From Enterococcus sp. DIV0660C (GTDB lineage Bacteria; Bacillota; Bacilli; Lactobacillales; Enterococcaceae): DNA of 64,000 bases. Location of the stretch: contig NZ_JAFLWA010000018.1 of assembly GCF_017316125.1 (NCBI RefSeq), forward strand, positions 1 through 64,000, written 5' to 3'. Both the position numbers and the translations under genes were made by a program. This document shows positions 1-11,731 of this stretch, one piece after another; within the stretch, counting starts at the first letter, position 1; the number at the start of each line of letters is the position of its first letter. The notes below the pieces were generated by a model. The model saw only the letters and a list, made by a program, of their open reading frames with translations. It ran no database searches and had not been told where the DNA came from.

Positions 1-50
1 AAGATTTTGACGATGCTTTTCATGTTTTGAAACTGTTTCAGGTTCTCTGG

Positions 51-788
51 TTAAATATCTAAAACTTTATCTAGGAAATCTTTTGTGCGTTCGTTTTGTG
101 GATTTTCAAAAATTTGTTCAGGTGTTCCGTCTTCAAGGAAGTTTCCGCCGTCAATGAACATGACACGATTAGCGACTTCTTTGGCAAAGCCCATTTCGTG
201 AGTAACGATAACCATGGTCATTCCTTGTTTTGCAAGTTTTTTCATGACGTTCAGAACATCACCGACCATCTCTGGATCAAGTGCAGAGGTTGGTTCATCA
301 AAAAGCATGATGTCTGGGTTCATTGCTAATGCACGGGCAATCGCAACACGTTGTTTTTGTCCGCCTGAGAGCATTTCTGGTGACATATCTTTTTTATCAG
401 CTAAGCCAACTGTATCTAATAGCTTGATGGCTTTTTTTTCTGCTTCTTCGCGAGATTCCTTTTTCAAATCCATTGGCGCAAGAATAATATTTTCTAAAAC
501 AGAAAGGTGAGGGAATAAATTAAAGTGTTGGAACACCATTCCGATATGCTGACGAACAAGATTGATATTTGTGTTTTTATCCATTAAATGAGCGCCGTCG
601 ATGATGATGTCACCATCCGTTGGCTCTTCTAGACGATTTAAGCAGCGTAGGAAAGTACTTTTTCCTGAACCAGAAGGGCCGATGATACAAACGACATCGC
701 CTTCGTTGATTGAGACGTTGATATCATTTAATACAGTATTTTCACCATATTTTTTTACAAGATGTTCTACTAAGATTTTTTCTGACAT
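51..788 (-). CDS. glnQ: Amino acid (glutamine-type) ABC transporter ATPase
   Basis: This is the ATP-hydrolysing subunit of a polar amino acid importer, acting on the cytoplasmic face of the membrane. The 245-residue protein has Walker [10 protein letters not shown] at 37-45, a Q-loop ([10 protein letters not shown]) near 85-94, the signature LSGGQKQR near 141-148 and Walker B/D-loop [10 protein letters not shown] just after. The length is standard for the family. It lies one base beyond the stop of the binding-protein/permease fusion, so the two form one operon and one transporter. Glutamine is the likely substrate from the family and the fused partner; glutamate, cystine or another polar amino acid cannot be excluded by sequence. 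The 50 bases beyond its stop hold nothing I can support. Confidence 0.93.
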   Translation of the reverse strand: MSEKILVEHLVKKYGENTVLNDINVSINEGDVVCIIGPSGSGKSTFLRCLNRLEEPTDGDIIIDGAHLMDKNTNINLVRQHIGMVFQHFNLFPHLSVLENIILAPMDLKKESREEAEKKAIKLLDTVGLADKKDMSPEMLSGGQKQRVAIARALAMNPDIMLFDEPTSALDPEMVGDVLNVMKKLAKQGMTMVIVTHEMGFAKEVANRVMFIDGGNFLEDGTPEQIFENPQNERTKDFLDKVLDI

Positions 789-789
789 C

Positions 790-2283
790 TTACTTCACCT
801 TCTTTTCTAAAACTTTCGCTAATTTTGTTAAAGCGGTAATCAAGATTAAATACATGACTGCGATAATTAAGTAAACATACGTACTTTGTGTGGTACGGGC
901 AACAATAATTTTACCAGCTTGTAGTAATTCGACTACTCCGATTGCAGAGATGATTGTTGTATCCTTCAATGAGATAACGAATTGGTTAACGAATGAAGGA
1001 AGCATGATTCGAATAGCTTGTGGCAAGATGATTTTTTGCATTGTTCGGTTATAAGACAACCCTAAACTTCTCGAAGCTTCCATTTGTCCAACGGGAACGG
1101 CGTTGATACCGCCACGAACGATCTCTGCAATATACGCACTCGCGTTTAAGGTCAATGTAATAACGCCAGCAATGAAATCTGGAATTGTAAATCCAACAAT
1201 TCCAGGTAAGCCAAAGAAAATGAAGAAGGCAAGTACCATCATTGGAATTCCACGGATGATATCAACGTAAATGCTTGCTATTGTGCGTAGTGCGCGAATA
1301 GGTGAAGCACTGAATAATCCGAAAATAACACCCACTACTAGTGCCAAAGCGAAAGAGACTAGAGCAAGAACGATTGTCATCCAAAAACCACGTAATAATG
1401 GTTTGTAATTGTTTTTGATTAAACCGATGATTGTTGATTCGTCTTTGGTTGAGTCTGCTGACTCATTTGAAGTAGCTACATATTTATCAATGATTTTGTC
1501 ATAGGCGCCTGTGCGCTTTAACTCTTTAAGTCCTTCATTGAACATCGTTAAAAGTTCTGGGTTTTCACCTTTTTTAACTGCGAAGGCATATTTACCACCA
1601 GATTCTTTTGGCATTGGGGTATCAATTTTTTGACCTTGTTTGATAGCATAACCAAGAACAGGGTAGTCATCCATGATTGCGTCAATCGCACCAACTTTCA
1701 AACCGTCATATAATTGGTCAGCAGCGTCGAAGTACTTGATTTTGTAGCCATATTCTTCTTCATGATTGCTCAGGAATTCAGCGCTTTCGGTTCCGACTTT
1801 GGCACCAACTGTTTTCCCTTTTAAATCTTTGTAGGATTTGATTGATGTATCACCTTGTTTTACGCCCAACTGAATTCCGCTATCAAAATAAGTATCAGAA
1901 AAATCGTAACTTTGCTTACGTTCATCTGTGACGGTCATTCCGGCAATCATGCCATCAGCTTGTCCAGACTCTAATGCTTGTAACGCAGCGGAAAATCCGC
2001 GATAGTCCATTTGGATATTGAAGCCTTGAAGCTCGGAAATCTGTTTCATTAACTCAACATCGATTCCTTCATACTTACCATCCGTGTTTTGAAACTCGAA
2101 GGGTGCAAAGGCAGAGTCGCTAGCAACGACGTATTTGTCTTTTTTTGGCTGAGCCATCTGCATCGACTCGGCGGTACTTGATTCCGTATTGTTTGTTTCT
2201 GCATGGGCAGGATTACTAGTTGCAAGTGTGATAAATCCTGCCATTATGAAAATGAACGAGTAGAATAAATGCTTTCTTTTCAT
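790..2283 (-). CDS. glnPH: Glutamine-type ABC transporter, fused substrate-binding protein and permease
   Basis: One 497-residue chain carries both the extracellular solute-binding domain and the membrane channel of an amino acid importer. Residues 1-28 are a signal peptide ending PAHA. Residues about 50-270 are an SBP_bac_3 domain (DSAFAPFEF start, [22 protein letters not shown]). Residues about 295-495 are the permease, with several membrane segments and the EAA loop ([12 protein letters not shown]) that contacts the ATPase. Such fusions are common in lactic acid bacteria and place two binding domains on a homodimeric permease. The start is supported by an AGGAGG ribosome site seven bases upstream. 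The ATPase gene follows directly. Substrate assignment is by family. Confidence 0.92.
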   Translation of the reverse strand: MKRKHLFYSFIFIMAGFITLATSNPAHAETNNTESSTAESMQMAQPKKDKYVVASDSAFAPFEFQNTDGKYEGIDVELMKQISELQGFNIQMDYRGFSAALQALESGQADGMIAGMTVTDERKQSYDFSDTYFDSGIQLGVKQGDTSIKSYKDLKGKTVGAKVGTESAEFLSNHEEEYGYKIKYFDAADQLYDGLKVGAIDAIMDDYPVLGYAIKQGQKIDTPMPKESGGKYAFAVKKGENPELLTMFNEGLKELKRTGAYDKIIDKYVATSNESADSTKDESTIIGLIKNNYKPLLRGFWMTIVLALVSFALALVVGVIFGLFSASPIRALRTIASIYVDIIRGIPMMVLAFFIFFGLPGIVGFTIPDFIAGVITLTLNASAYIAEIVRGGINAVPVGQMEASRSLGLSYNRTMQKIILPQAIRIMLPSFVNQFVISLKDTTIISAIGVVELLQAGKIIVARTTQSTYVYLIIAVMYLILITALTKLAKVLEKKVK

Positions 2284-2313
2284 AATTACCTCCTAAATTC
2301 TCAATATCTATTT

Positions 2314-2343
2314 ATTATAGGTGAAAAGTAATGAATCAGACAA
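2314..2343 (-). promoter_or_regulatory. Promoter of the glutamine transporter operon
   Basis: On the minus strand a TTGTCT -35 element (2343-2338) and a perfect TATAAT -10 (2319-2314) are separated by 18 bases, about 30 bases before the start codon. Assigned by eye to the sigma-A consensus. Confidence 0.7.
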
Positions 2344-2432
2344 GTTCTGAAACTTAAAAAAATGAAAAAAACAATAAAATCTAACATTCTATGTAAGAAG
2401 TTCTAACATGAAATGCCGAGGTGAAGGAGTGG

Positions 2433-2458
2433 CGAAAGTATGTTCGGTGTGTTATAAT
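2433..2458 (+). promoter_or_regulatory. uvrB promoter with LexA-type SOS box
   Basis: A TG-T-TATAAT extended -10 ends at 2458. Just upstream, 2433-2446 reads CGAAAGTATGTTCG, matching the Gram-positive LexA/DinR palindrome CGAACATATGTTCG at 12 of 14 positions. The box lies between the expected -35 and the -10, so a bound repressor would block RNA polymerase. This fits the known SOS control of uvrBA in Bacillus and relatives. Binding itself is inferred. Confidence 0.75.
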
Positions 2459-2541
2459 TTTTTAGTAAGGAATGCCTTTGCTTTCCTTTTCTTTTTGCAA
2501 GTCATAAAATGAAAAGGAATGAATGAAAAGGGGGACGAAAA

Positions 2542-4536
2542 ATGATTGAAAGAGATACCTCTCAACAATTTGAGCTTGTCTCGAAGTACCAACCAGCAGG
2601 GGATCAACCTGAAGCGATACGCCAATTAGTGGATGGTGTGGTTGGTGGGGAGAAAGCACAAATCTTATTAGGTGCAACCGGTACGGGGAAGACCTATACG
2701 ATTTCAAATGTGATTAAGGAAGTAAATAAGCCAACATTGATTATTGCACATAATAAAACTTTAGCTGGACAATTATATGGAGAATTTAAAGAATTCTTTC
2801 CCAAAAACGCGGTTGAATATTTTGTTTCTTATTATGATTATTATCAACCAGAAGCGTATGTTCCATCTAGTGATACTTATATTGAAAAAGATTCAAGTGT
2901 CAATGACGAGATTGATAAGCTGCGCCATTCGGCTACAAGTTCCCTTCTAGAGCGGAACGATACAATTGTGATTGCCTCTGTTTCTTGTATTTTCGGATTA
3001 GGTTCACCATTTGAATATCAGAAACAAGTTGTTTCAATTCGACAAGGAGCAGAACTTGATCGTAATCAATTGATTCGGAATCTAGTGGGAATCAATTTTG
3101 AACGAAATGATATTGATTTTCAGCGTGGTCGGTTTCGAGTGCGCGGTGACGTGGTGGAGATTTTTCCGGCTTCACGCGACGAACGTGCTTTGAGAGTCGA
3201 ATTTTTTGGGGATGAAGTCGAACGAATTCGGGAAGTAGATGCGCTAACTGGAGAGGTGCTTGGTGAAACAGGACACGTTGCTATTTTCCCTGCTACTCAC
3301 TTCGTGACAAATGATGAACATATGGAACAGGCTGTTGCGAACATCAAAGCCGAACTAGAGATGCGCTTAAAAGTGTTACGAGATAATAATCAGTTACTAG
3401 AAGCGCAACGCTTAGAACAAAGAACAAACTATGATATCGAAATGATGCTAGAGATGGGTTACACTTCAGGCATTGAAAACTATTCGCGACATATGGATGG
3501 TCGAAAAGAAGGAGAGCCACCTTATACATTGCTTGATTTCTTTCCAGAAGATTTTTTGATTGTCATTGACGAATCACATGTAACGATGCCACAAATTCGC
3601 GGAATGTATAATGGTGACCGGGCGCGTAAACAAATGTTAGTTGATTATGGGTTCCGCTTGCCTTCAGCGCTTGACAATCGGCCATTAAGATTAGAAGAAT
3701 TCGAGCAACATGTCCATCAAATTATCTACGTCTCAGCTACACCGGGGCCTTATGAAAATGAACAAACGGATAGAGTTATCCAACAAATTATTCGTCCAAC
3801 TGGTTTATTAGATCCAGTGATTGAAGTTCGTCCGATCATGGGTCAAATTGACGATTTGGTTGGTGAAATCAATGACCGAGTGGAGAAAAATGAACGTGTC
3901 TTTGTAACGACGTTGACGAAAAAAATGTCTGAAGATCTGACTGATTACTTTAAAGAACTGGGAATCAAAGTAAAATACCTGCACAGTGATATCAAAACCC
4001 TTGAACGGACGGAAATTATTCGTGACTTACGTTTAGGTGAGTTTGATGTTTTAGTTGGGATCAATTTATTGCGTGAAGGATTAGATGTTCCAGAAGTTTC
4101 TTTGGTTGCTATCTTAGACGCTGATAAAGAAGGGTTCTTGAGAAGTGAACGTTCGCTTGTCCAAACAATTGGGCGTGCAGCACGAAATTCAGAAGGAAAA
4201 GTAATCATGTATGCTGATAAAGTAACGGACTCGATGCGTTCAGCAATGGATGAAACGGCACGGAGACGTTCGATACAAGAAGCATATAATGAAGAACATG
4301 GAATCGTGCCAAAAACGATTATCAAAGAAATTCGTGATTTGATTTCTATTACAAAAGAGGCAAAAGATGATGCCAAAGGAACAGTCCAAGTTTCTTATAA
4401 TGAAATGAGTCGAAAAGAAAAAGCTGATTTATTGATGAAATTAGAAAAAGAAATGAAAGATGCTGCGAAAGCTTTAGATTTTGAAACTGCCGCTAATTTA
4501 CGCGATACAATTTTAGAATTGAAGGCAGCGGAGTAA
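2542..4536 (+). CDS. uvrB: Excinuclease ABC subunit B
   Basis: UvrB is the damage-verifying helicase-like subunit of nucleotide excision repair; it receives damage from UvrA2 and recruits UvrC. The 664-residue protein has Walker A GATGTGKT at 44-51, the damage-probing beta-hairpin region ([12 protein letters not shown]) near 95, a DESH Walker B near 340, superfamily-2 helicase motifs V/VI ([23 protein letters not shown]), and a C-terminal UVR motif near 630-660 that binds UvrC. The length is typical. The start has a GGGG-rich ribosome site. uvrA follows 16 bases later, so the pair is one operon under the SOS-type promoter upstream. Confidence 0.98.
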   Translation: MIERDTSQQFELVSKYQPAGDQPEAIRQLVDGVVGGEKAQILLGATGTGKTYTISNVIKEVNKPTLIIAHNKTLAGQLYGEFKEFFPKNAVEYFVSYYDYYQPEAYVPSSDTYIEKDSSVNDEIDKLRHSATSSLLERNDTIVIASVSCIFGLGSPFEYQKQVVSIRQGAELDRNQLIRNLVGINFERNDIDFQRGRFRVRGDVVEIFPASRDERALRVEFFGDEVERIREVDALTGEVLGETGHVAIFPATHFVTNDEHMEQAVANIKAELEMRLKVLRDNNQLLEAQRLEQRTNYDIEMMLEMGYTSGIENYSRHMDGRKEGEPPYTLLDFFPEDFLIVIDESHVTMPQIRGMYNGDRARKQMLVDYGFRLPSALDNRPLRLEEFEQHVHQIIYVSATPGPYENEQTDRVIQQIIRPTGLLDPVIEVRPIMGQIDDLVGEINDRVEKNERVFVTTLTKKMSEDLTDYFKELGIKVKYLHSDIKTLERTEIIRDLRLGEFDVLVGINLLREGLDVPEVSLVAILDADKEGFLRSERSLVQTIGRAARNSEGKVIMYADKVTDSMRSAMDETARRRSIQEAYNEEHGIVPKTIIKEIRDLISITKEAKDDAKGTVQVSYNEMSRKEKADLLMKLEKEMKDAAKALDFETAANLRDTILELKAAE

Positions 4537-4552
4537 AGAGCAGGAGGACGAG

Positions 4553-7378
4553 ATGGCTAACGATAAAATTATTATTCATGGTGCCAGAGCGCACAATTTA
4601 AAAAATGTAGATGTAACAATTCCAAGAGATAAATTTGTAGTGATTACAGGGTTATCTGGTTCTGGGAAAAGCTCATTAGCTTTCGACACACTTTATGCAG
4701 AGGGACAACGACGATATGTCGAAAGTCTCTCTGCTTATGCTCGCCAATTTTTGGGGCAAATGGATAAACCAGATGTTGACAGTATCGACGGCTTAAGTCC
4801 GGCGATTTCGATTGACCAAAAAACGACAAGTAAAAATCCTCGTTCGACGGTAGGAACAGTAACAGAAATCAATGATTATCTACGTTTGCTTTTTGCACGT
4901 GTGGGCCATCCAATCTGTCCTAATGATCACATTGAGATCACCAGTCAATCGGTTGAACAAATGGTTGACCAAGTATTAGAGTTACCAGAACGGACAAAGA
5001 TCCAAATTTTAGCACCAATTGTTGCAAAGAAAAAAGGTCAGCACAAAAAAGTGTTTGAACGAATTCAAAAAGAAGGGTATGTTCGTGTAAGAGTGGATGG
5101 TGATACCTTCGACATTACTGAGGTTCCTGAACTGGAAAAAAACAAAAAGCATGATATTGCTATCGTTATTGACCGAATAGTGGTAAAAGAGGGCATTCGT
5201 TCACGTTTGTTCGATTCCTTTGAAGCAGCATTACGCTTGGCAGATGGCTATGCTTTGGTTGATGTGATTGGTGAAAAAGAAATGCTGTTCAGTGAACATT
5301 ACTCTTGTCCTTATTGTGGCTTTACAGTTGGCGAACTGGAGCCACGATTGTTTTCATTCAATGCGCCATTTGGAGCTTGTCCCGATTGTGATGGACTAGG
5401 TTTGAAACTAGAAGTAGACCAAGATTTAGTTATTCCTGATCGTACCAAGACCTTGGCTGAAGGAGCAATTGTTCCATGGAATCCAATCAGTTCGCAATAC
5501 TATCCTCAAATGTTGGCACAAGCGTGTGAAAGTTATGGAATTGATATGAACACACCGTTTGATGAATTACCAGCAGAACATCAAGAAATTGTTTTGAATG
5601 GGACAGATGAATTATTCCATTTCCATTACGAAAATGATTTTGGCGGTGTGCGTGACGTGGAAGCATCTTTTGAGGGCGTGCTAAAGAATATTGCTCGTCG
5701 TTATCAAGAAACAAGCAGTGATTTTACGAGAGAGCAAATGCGTCAATATATGACGGAATTAACTTGTCAAACATGTAAAGGATTACGTTTGAATCCGCAA
5801 GCCTTATCTGTCAAAATTAATGGAACAAATATTGGTGAAACAAATGAATTATCGATCAAAAAAGCAGTTGATTTTTTCTCAGGTTTAACATTATCTGAAC
5901 AAGAAACGATGATTGCTAAACCGATTTTAAAAGAAGTAAACGATCGATTGTCATTTTTAGAAAATGTTGGGTTGGAATACTTAACCTTGAGTCGGGCTTC
6001 TGGAACACTATCTGGTGGGGAAGCACAACGAATTCGTTTAGCCACCCAAATTGGATCAAATCTTTCAGGTGTTCTGTATATTTTGGATGAACCATCAATT
6101 GGGTTACATCAACGGGATAATGATCGTTTGATTGGTTCACTGAAGAAAATGAGAGACTTAGGCAATACTTTGATTGTTGTGGAACATGATGAGGATACCA
6201 TGCGAGCAGCGGATTATTTGATTGATGTAGGACCAGGTGCTGGTGAGCAAGGTGGACAAATCGTTGCAGCTGGAACGCCTGCAGAAGTTGCGAAAGACCC
6301 ACGTTCATTAACAGGACAATACCTATCAGGGAAAAAGAAGATTGCTGTACCAACAACACGTCGCCAAGGAAATGGTGAAGCAATTAAAATTACTGGAGCA
6401 GCAGAAAATAACTTGAAAAACGTGACAGTGAAGTTTCCTCTAGGAGAATTCGTGGCAGTCACTGGTGTCTCTGGTTCTGGAAAAAGTACTTTGGTTAATG
6501 GTATTTTGAAAAAAGCTCTTGCCCAAAAATTGAATCGAAATTCAGCTAAACCGGGTAAATTCAAAACAATTTCTGGTTATGATAATATCGAAAAAATCAT
6601 TGATATCGATCAAAGCCCCATTGGCCGTACACCAAGAAGTAACCCAGCAACTTATACAAGTGTCTTTGATGATGTTCGTGATCTTTTTGCACAAACAAAT
6701 GAAGCTAAAATGCGTGGCTACAAAAAAGGACGCTTTAGCTTTAACGTAAAAGGTGGCCGATGTGAAGCTTGTCGTGGTGACGGAATCATCAAAATCGAAA
6801 TGCATTTTTTACCTGATGTTTATGTTCCTTGTGAAGTGTGTCATGGCAAACGATACAATTCTGAAACGTTGGAAGTACGGTATAAAGGAAAAAATATTGC
6901 TGATATTTTAGAAATGACTGTTGAAGACGCTGTAGAATTCTTCCAACACATTCCTAAAATTCATCGTAAATTAAAGACAATCGTGGATGTCGGATTAGGT
7001 TACATTACGATGGGGCAACCAGCGACGACATTATCCGGTGGAGAAGCACAGCGGATGAAATTGGCCAGTGAATTGCATAAAATATCCAATGGTAAGAACT
7101 TTTATATTCTTGATGAACCGACAACGGGGCTACATGCAGATGATATTGCACGTTTACTAGATGTTTTACAACGTCTAGTGGATGCAGGAAATACGGTATT
7201 AGTAATCGAGCATAATCTAGATGTCATCAAAACTGCGGATTATATCATTGATTTAGGGCCTGAAGGAGGCGATGGTGGCGGAACGATTTTAGCCACTGGG
7301 ACACCAGAGGATATTGTTAAGGTAAAAGAGAGTTACACTGGACGATATTTAGAAAAAGTAATGGAAGAAAAGGTCTAA
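4553..7378 (+). CDS. uvrA: Excinuclease ABC subunit A
   Basis: UvrA is the DNA damage sensor of nucleotide excision repair and loads UvrB. The 941-residue chain holds two ABC ATPase modules: Walker A GLSGSGKS at 33-40 and GVSGSGKST near 640, each with a LSGGEAQR signature (near 485 and 830). Zinc-binding cysteine pairs are visible in the insertion of the first module (CPYC then CPDC, about 255-280) and the second (CEAC then CEVC, about 740-765). AGGAGG precedes the start. It is the second gene of the uvrBA operon; a terminator lies about 165 bases downstream. Confidence 0.98.
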   Translation: MANDKIIIHGARAHNLKNVDVTIPRDKFVVITGLSGSGKSSLAFDTLYAEGQRRYVESLSAYARQFLGQMDKPDVDSIDGLSPAISIDQKTTSKNPRSTVGTVTEINDYLRLLFARVGHPICPNDHIEITSQSVEQMVDQVLELPERTKIQILAPIVAKKKGQHKKVFERIQKEGYVRVRVDGDTFDITEVPELEKNKKHDIAIVIDRIVVKEGIRSRLFDSFEAALRLADGYALVDVIGEKEMLFSEHYSCPYCGFTVGELEPRLFSFNAPFGACPDCDGLGLKLEVDQDLVIPDRTKTLAEGAIVPWNPISSQYYPQMLAQACESYGIDMNTPFDELPAEHQEIVLNGTDELFHFHYENDFGGVRDVEASFEGVLKNIARRYQETSSDFTREQMRQYMTELTCQTCKGLRLNPQALSVKINGTNIGETNELSIKKAVDFFSGLTLSEQETMIAKPILKEVNDRLSFLENVGLEYLTLSRASGTLSGGEAQRIRLATQIGSNLSGVLYILDEPSIGLHQRDNDRLIGSLKKMRDLGNTLIVVEHDEDTMRAADYLIDVGPGAGEQGGQIVAAGTPAEVAKDPRSLTGQYLSGKKKIAVPTTRRQGNGEAIKITGAAENNLKNVTVKFPLGEFVAVTGVSGSGKSTLVNGILKKALAQKLNRNSAKPGKFKTISGYDNIEKIIDIDQSPIGRTPRSNPATYTSVFDDVRDLFAQTNEAKMRGYKKGRFSFNVKGGRCEACRGDGIIKIEMHFLPDVYVPCEVCHGKRYNSETLEVRYKGKNIADILEMTVEDAVEFFQHIPKIHRKLKTIVDVGLGYITMGQPATTLSGGEAQRMKLASELHKISNGKNFYILDEPTTGLHADDIARLLDVLQRLVDAGNTVLVIEHNLDVIKTADYIIDLGPEGGDGGGTILATGTPEDIVKVKESYTGRYLEKVMEEKV

Positions 7379-7540
7379 AAATTAAAAAATGGTGATATGG
7401 TTAAAAAAACTTTAAAAGATGATAAAACACTTGTTTTTTTAGATAGCATCTTCTAAAATACATTACAAGGTAGTTCTTTCTACACTGAATTGGTATAGAT
7501 AAAACTTCCTATAAGTTCAATCCGTTCAAAAAAGAATTGA

Positions 7541-7576
7541 GCAATCGGAGGAGTTTCCTTTGATTGCTTTTTTCTT
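7541..7576 (+). terminator. Intrinsic terminator after uvrA
   Basis: The arms GCAATC and GATTGC enclose a second pairing (GGAG with TTCC) and are followed by six T residues. It ends the uvrBA unit; its 3' arm overlaps the -35 of the next promoter. The rest of 7379-7540 holds only weak hairpins. Confidence 0.7.
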
Positions 7577-7587
7577 TATGGTATGAT
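7560..7587 (+). promoter_or_regulatory. Promoter of the D-Asp ligase/racemase pair
   Basis: TTGATT at 7560-7565 and TATGAT at 7582-7587 are 16 bases apart. The -35 element sits inside the 3' arm of the uvrA terminator. Confidence 0.55.
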
Positions 7588-7644
7588 ATTCCTTGTGTAG
7601 TTAAATAAAGAATCAGTAGATTAATGAGTAAGTGAGAGATTGTG

Positions 7645-8907
7645 ATGAATAGTAATGTAAATGAAGAATTTATTCCTATATTATTGGGAAGTGATATGAA
7701 CGTCTATGGTATGGCTCGTTCATTTAATGAAGCCTATGGAAAAGTGTGCCAAGCCTATGCTTCAAACCAACTTGCACCAACCCGTTATAGTAACATCGTG
7801 AGTGTCGAAGTGATTCCCGGTTTTGATAAGGATCCAGTTTTTATCGAAACAATGTTACGTTTGGCAAAAGAAAAATATTCCGACCAAAGCAAAAAATATT
7901 TATTGATTGCTTGTGGCGATGGATATGCAGAGTTGATATCTCAGCATAAAGAAGAACTCTCGGCATACTTTATTTGTCCGTATATTGATTATTCATTATT
8001 CAAACGGTTAATCAATAAGGTAAGTTTCTATGAAGTTTGCGAAAAATATCAACTTCCTTATCCAAAAACATTGATTGTTAGAGAACCAATGTTAGTGGAT
8101 GGTCGTTTGGAACAAGAACTGCCATTTGAATTTCCAGTTGCATTAAAACCAGCGAATAGTGTCGAGTATCTTTCTGTCCAATTTGAAGGACGAAAAAAAG
8201 CATTTATTATCGATAATCGTGAAGAGTTTGATTTGATTTTAGGACGAATTTACGAAGCTGGATATACGAGTGAGATGATTGTTCAAGACTTCATTCCTGG
8301 AGATGATAGCAACATGCGTGTGTTAAACGCTTATGTTGATGAAAATCATCAGGTTCGTATGATGTGCTTGGGACATCCGCTCTTGGAAGATCCAACACCT
8401 GCGTCAATTGGTAATTATGTGGTAATTATGCCAGATTACAATGAAAAAATTTATCAGACAATCAAGAAATTTTTAGAAACAATCGAGTATACTGGCTTTG
8501 CGAATTTTGACATGAAGTATGATCCACGTGATGGTGAATATAAATTATTTGAAATTAATTTACGCCAAGGACGTAGTAGCTTCTTTGTTACATTGAATGG
8601 GCTTAATTTAGCACGTTTTGTTACCGAAGACAGAGTATTCCACAAACCATTTACAGAAACTATTTATGGTACAAAAGATTCTTCAGATGCAAAACTGTGG
8701 ATGGGCGTACCAAAAAAAATCTTCTTAACGTATGCAAGAGAGAATGAAGATAAAAAAATTGCAGAAAAAATGATCCAGGAAAAACGTTTTGGCACAACCG
8801 TATTTTATGATGGCGATCGTTCATTGAAACGTTGGGTGTTAATGAAATATATGTTCCATAACTATATTCCTCGATTCAAAAAATACTTTCATGTGAAAGA
8901 AGGCTAG
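7645..8907 (+). CDS. D-aspartate ligase (ATP-grasp), peptidoglycan cross-bridge
   Basis: This 420-residue protein closely resembles the E. faecium D-aspartate ligase Aslfm. That enzyme uses ATP to join the beta-carboxyl of D-aspartate to the epsilon-amino group of L-Lys3 in the UDP-MurNAc-pentapeptide; the D-Asp becomes D-iAsn and forms the cross-bridge. ATP-grasp features are the lysine strand ([16 protein letters not shown]), the glycine-poor loop, and the metal/ATP motif [11 protein letters not shown] near residue 305. No signal peptide is seen, in keeping with a cytoplasmic enzyme. I chose the ATG at 7645 over the in-frame GTG at 7642. The aspartate racemase follows three bases after the stop, which supplies the D-Asp and supports the call. 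Confidence 0.9.
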   Translation: MNSNVNEEFIPILLGSDMNVYGMARSFNEAYGKVCQAYASNQLAPTRYSNIVSVEVIPGFDKDPVFIETMLRLAKEKYSDQSKKYLLIACGDGYAELISQHKEELSAYFICPYIDYSLFKRLINKVSFYEVCEKYQLPYPKTLIVREPMLVDGRLEQELPFEFPVALKPANSVEYLSVQFEGRKKAFIIDNREEFDLILGRIYEAGYTSEMIVQDFIPGDDSNMRVLNAYVDENHQVRMMCLGHPLLEDPTPASIGNYVVIMPDYNEKIYQTIKKFLETIEYTGFANFDMKYDPRDGEYKLFEINLRQGRSSFFVTLNGLNLARFVTEDRVFHKPFTETIYGTKDSSDAKLWMGVPKKIFLTYARENEDKKIAEKMIQEKRFGTTVFYDGDRSLKRWVLMKYMFHNYIPRFKKYFHVKEG

Positions 8908-8909
8908 TC

Positions 8910-9629
8910 ATGGAAAATTTTTTCAGTATTTTGGGCGGTATGGGAACAATGGCGACGGAAAGTTTTGTCCGCTTGATCAATCACCGCACAAATGCAACTA
9001 AGGACCAAGAATATCTAAACTATGTATTGTTCAATCATGCAACGGTGCCTGATCGAACTGCTTATATTTTGGATCGTGAAAAGGAAAATCCAATTCCTTA
9101 TTTGCTCGATGATATTGAAAAGCAAAACCTACTACAGCCCAATTTTATCGTATTGACATGTAATACAGCGCATTATTTTTTTGATGAGCTACAAGCAGCA
9201 ACGGCTATCCCCCTTTTGCATATGCCAAGAGAAGCGGCCAATGAATTAGTTCGTCAACAAACAACTGGTTCAGTAGCCTTGCTAGGTACAGAAGGCAGCA
9301 TGAAGGCAGGGATTTACGAGCGTGAAGTAAAACAATTAGGATTTGATGTAGTGATTCCTGATGAAAAGTTACAAGCGAAAATCAGTCATTTGATTTATCA
9401 TGATATCAAAGAATCAGACTACTTGAATGAAGCTTTATACTATGAGATTTTAGAAGAAGTGGTTGGACGGTTAAACTGTGAAAAAATCATTTTGGGATGT
9501 ACCGAATTATCATTGATGCAAGAATTTGCTTCGGATAATACGTACCCAGTCATAGACGCACAATCGATTTTGGCTGATCGAACAATCGAGTTAGCAGAGA
9601 AATTTCGGAAACAGTCTTCTAAACAGTAG
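8910..9629 (+). CDS. racD: Aspartate racemase
   Basis: A 239-residue member of the aspartate/glutamate racemase family, a PLP-independent two-cysteine enzyme. The N-terminal [11 protein letters not shown] loop, the first catalytic cysteine in LTCNTAH (near residue 83) and the second in ILGCTEL (near 194) are all present. It lies immediately after the D-aspartate ligase and most likely converts L-Asp into the D-Asp used for the peptidoglycan branch. Glutamate racemase (MurI) is less likely, because of this neighbour and the family's characteristic GGMGT start. It is the last gene of the two-gene unit; a terminator hairpin follows. Confidence 0.9.
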   Translation: MENFFSILGGMGTMATESFVRLINHRTNATKDQEYLNYVLFNHATVPDRTAYILDREKENPIPYLLDDIEKQNLLQPNFIVLTCNTAHYFFDELQAATAIPLLHMPREAANELVRQQTTGSVALLGTEGSMKAGIYEREVKQLGFDVVIPDEKLQAKISHLIYHDIKESDYLNEALYYEILEEVVGRLNCEKIILGCTELSLMQEFASDNTYPVIDAQSILADRTIELAEKFRKQSSKQ

Positions 9630-9660
9630 TAACAATTAATTGAATCGCTAACGATAGCAA

Positions 9661-9708
9661 AACTTGGAGCAAGTATCATCATTTGTGGTATTTGGTCCAA
9701 GTTTTTTG
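9661..9708 (+). terminator. Intrinsic terminator after racD
   Basis: AACTTGGA (9661-9668) pairs with TCCAAGTT (9696-9703), with a further inner pairing between AGTATCA and TGGTATT, followed by T residues. Confidence 0.75.
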
Positions 9709-9779
9709 TAAGAAAAACTTATTTTTCCATGAAAATTCCATAATTAGGGAAGATATGGCTAGCGATGATACGCCCGGAA

Positions 9780-9788
9780 TGATATAAT
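9780..9788 (+). promoter_or_regulatory. Extended -10 promoter of rapZ-yvcK-whiA
   Basis: TGATATAAT is a perfect extended -10 element 32 bases before the rapZ start; no good -35 is visible. Confidence 0.55.
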
Positions 9789-9819
9789 TTAAAAGACAAT
9801 GAGAGAGGAGCTTGTGAAG

Positions 9820-10704
9820 ATGGCTGAAAATTTACAACTCGTAATTATTACAGGAATGAGCGGCGCAGGAAAAACTGTGGCGATACAAAGTTTTGAGGAC
9901 ATGGGATATTTTTGTATCGATAACATGCCTCCACGATTGATTCCTAAATTTTGGGAACTAATCAAAGAATCTGGAAAAGTAACAAAAATGGCATTGGGCG
10001 TTGATTTACGTTCCCGTTCATTCTTTGAAGAAATTCAAAAAATGTTGATTGAAATTGTTAATACAGATTTCATTGACACATCGATTCTGTTCTTAGATGC
10101 GTCTGATGAAGAATTAGTAGCTCGTTACAAAGAGACTCGTCGTACCCATCCGATGGCAATGGACGGTTTAGTGACTGAAGGAATCCGTAAAGAACGTGCA
10201 ATTTTAAATGAACTAAAGGTGCAAGCGTCTGTTGTGATTGATACAACAACGATGACACCACGTCAATTAAGGGAAAAAATCATTGATACGTTCAAGACAC
10301 AAGAAGATCAAGGATTCCGAATTGAATTCGTTTCTTTTGGCTTCAAATATGGGTTACCAATTGATTCAGATATTGTGATGGATGTGCGCTTTTTACCAAA
10401 TCCTCATTATATCTCAGAGTTGCGTCCGTTAACCGGATTGGATCAACCTGTTTATGATTATGTGATGTCATTTACTGAAACAGAGGATTTTTATAGTCAA
10501 TTTCTTCATTTATTAGAGACTATTTTGCCTGGCTATGTCAAAGAAGGGAAAAGCAGTTTAACTGTTGCAATTGGTTGTACTGGTGGACAACACCGATCAG
10601 TTGCTTTAACAGAGCGTTTATCAAAAGCGTTAAGTGAGAATTATAAAGTGAACGTTACACACCGTGACAAAGATAAACGGAAAGAGACGGTGAATCGTTC
10701 TTGA
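9820..10704 (+). CDS. rapZ: RNase adapter / nucleotide-binding protein RapZ (YvcJ)
   Basis: The protein is a P-loop ATPase/GTPase of the RapZ (YvcJ) family: in enteric bacteria RapZ controls glmS mRNA through small RNAs; in Firmicutes its role is less clear (competence and cell-wall links in Bacillus). Walker A is GMSGAGKT at residues 12-19. The conserved C-terminal domain motif [10 protein letters not shown] is present near residue 250. An in-frame start at 9799 exists, but the GAGAGGAG ribosome site (9803-9810) sits ten bases before the ATG at 9820, giving 294 residues. yvcK overlaps or abuts its stop and whiA follows, the conserved Firmicutes order. Confidence 0.93.
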   Translation: MAENLQLVIITGMSGAGKTVAIQSFEDMGYFCIDNMPPRLIPKFWELIKESGKVTKMALGVDLRSRSFFEEIQKMLIEIVNTDFIDTSILFLDASDEELVARYKETRRTHPMAMDGLVTEGIRKERAILNELKVQASVVIDTTTMTPRQLREKIIDTFKTQEDQGFRIEFVSFGFKYGLPIDSDIVMDVRFLPNPHYISELRPLTGLDQPVYDYVMSFTETEDFYSQFLHLLETILPGYVKEGKSSLTVAIGCTGGQHRSVALTERLSKALSENYKVNVTHRDKDKRKETVNRS

Positions 10705-10706
10705 AT

Positions 10707-11699
10707 ATGAAGACCTATCGAATTAGAAAACCAAAAATTGTAGTCGTTGGCGGAGGAACTGGTCTTCCAGTGATTTTGAAAAGCTTACGTAATCAAGGAG
10801 CTGACTTAACCGCAATTGTGACAGTGGCAGATGATGGAGGAAGTAGTGGCGCCATTCGTGAATCTATTTCAATGGCACCGCCGGGTGATTTGCGAAATGT
10901 ATTAGTTGCACTTTCTGATATGCCCCAATTTTATGAAGATATTTTTCAATATCGTTTTAAGAAAGAGGATCAGTTCTTAGCCAACCATAGTATTGGGAAT
11001 CTGATCATTGCAGCTGTTTCAGAAATGAGAGGCAGCACTTATGATGCGATTCAGTTGTTGTCAAGAATGATGCATGTAGATGGACATATTTACCCATCCT
11101 CTGAAACACCTTTGACACTTCATGCGGTATTTAAAGATGGAACAACCGCGGTTGGTGAATCAAAAATTGCGTTAGATCGTAAAACGATTGACCATGTCTT
11201 TGTGCGAAATACGACGGATGATCAAGTAGCGAAAGCAGCACGTAAAGTTGTGAATGCTATTGCTGAAGCAGATATGGTTGTACTTGGCCCGGGAAGCCTA
11301 TTTACGAGTATTTTACCAAACTTAGTTATTCCCGAGATTGGTGAAGCAATCGTTAAAACAAAGGCAGAAGTTGTTTACATTTGTAATATCATGACACAAA
11401 AAGGTGAGACAGAGCATTTCACTGATGCGGATCACATACGTGTGTTGCACGAACACTTACATGAAAAATTTATTGATACGGTGTTGGTGAATACAGAAAA
11501 AGTACCAGAAGATTACATGGATCCGGAAGTCTATGATGAGTATCTTGTTCAGGTTCAGCATGATTTCAATGGACTTAGAAATGAAGGCTGTCGTGTCATT
11601 TCAACTGATTTTTTGGAGTTGAAGAATGGCGGTGTGTTCCATGACGGTGAAAAAGTAGTTGAAGAACTTTTTCGATTAGTTTTTGGGTCGAAATATTAG
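10707..11699 (+). CDS. yvcK: YvcK/GlmR-type gluconeogenesis factor
   Basis: YvcK (GlmR) is a CofD-fold protein that binds UDP-GlcNAc in Bacillus and steers carbon into cell-wall precursors by stimulating GlmS. The N-terminal [10 protein letters not shown] motif, the DDGGSSG loop (near 42) and the PPGDLRN motif are all present in about 330 residues, a normal length. A TTG at 10701 would overlap the rapZ stop; the ATG at 10707 is preferred, although its ribosome site is weak, suggesting translational coupling to rapZ. The nearby glmM and glmS genes make the reported link to hexosamine supply relevant here. Confidence 0.92.
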   Translation: MKTYRIRKPKIVVVGGGTGLPVILKSLRNQGADLTAIVTVADDGGSSGAIRESISMAPPGDLRNVLVALSDMPQFYEDIFQYRFKKEDQFLANHSIGNLIIAAVSEMRGSTYDAIQLLSRMMHVDGHIYPSSETPLTLHAVFKDGTTAVGESKIALDRKTIDHVFVRNTTDDQVAKAARKVVNAIAEADMVVLGPGSLFTSILPNLVIPEIGEAIVKTKAEVVYICNIMTQKGETEHFTDADHIRVLHEHLHEKFIDTVLVNTEKVPEDYMDPEVYDEYLVQVQHDFNGLRNEGCRVISTDFLELKNGGVFHDGEKVVEELFRLVFGSKY

Positions 11700-11731
11700 A
11701 TTAGGATTGTGAAAGAAAGGAGGAGAATAGA

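Noticed and set aside
1..50. Possible start of another minus-strand gene (ATG at 23)
   Set aside because: No ribosome site and only seven codons are inside the window.
5916..6383. Minus-strand 155-codon frame inside uvrA
   Set aside because: Antisense shadow of a clearly coding gene, with no start signal or family features.
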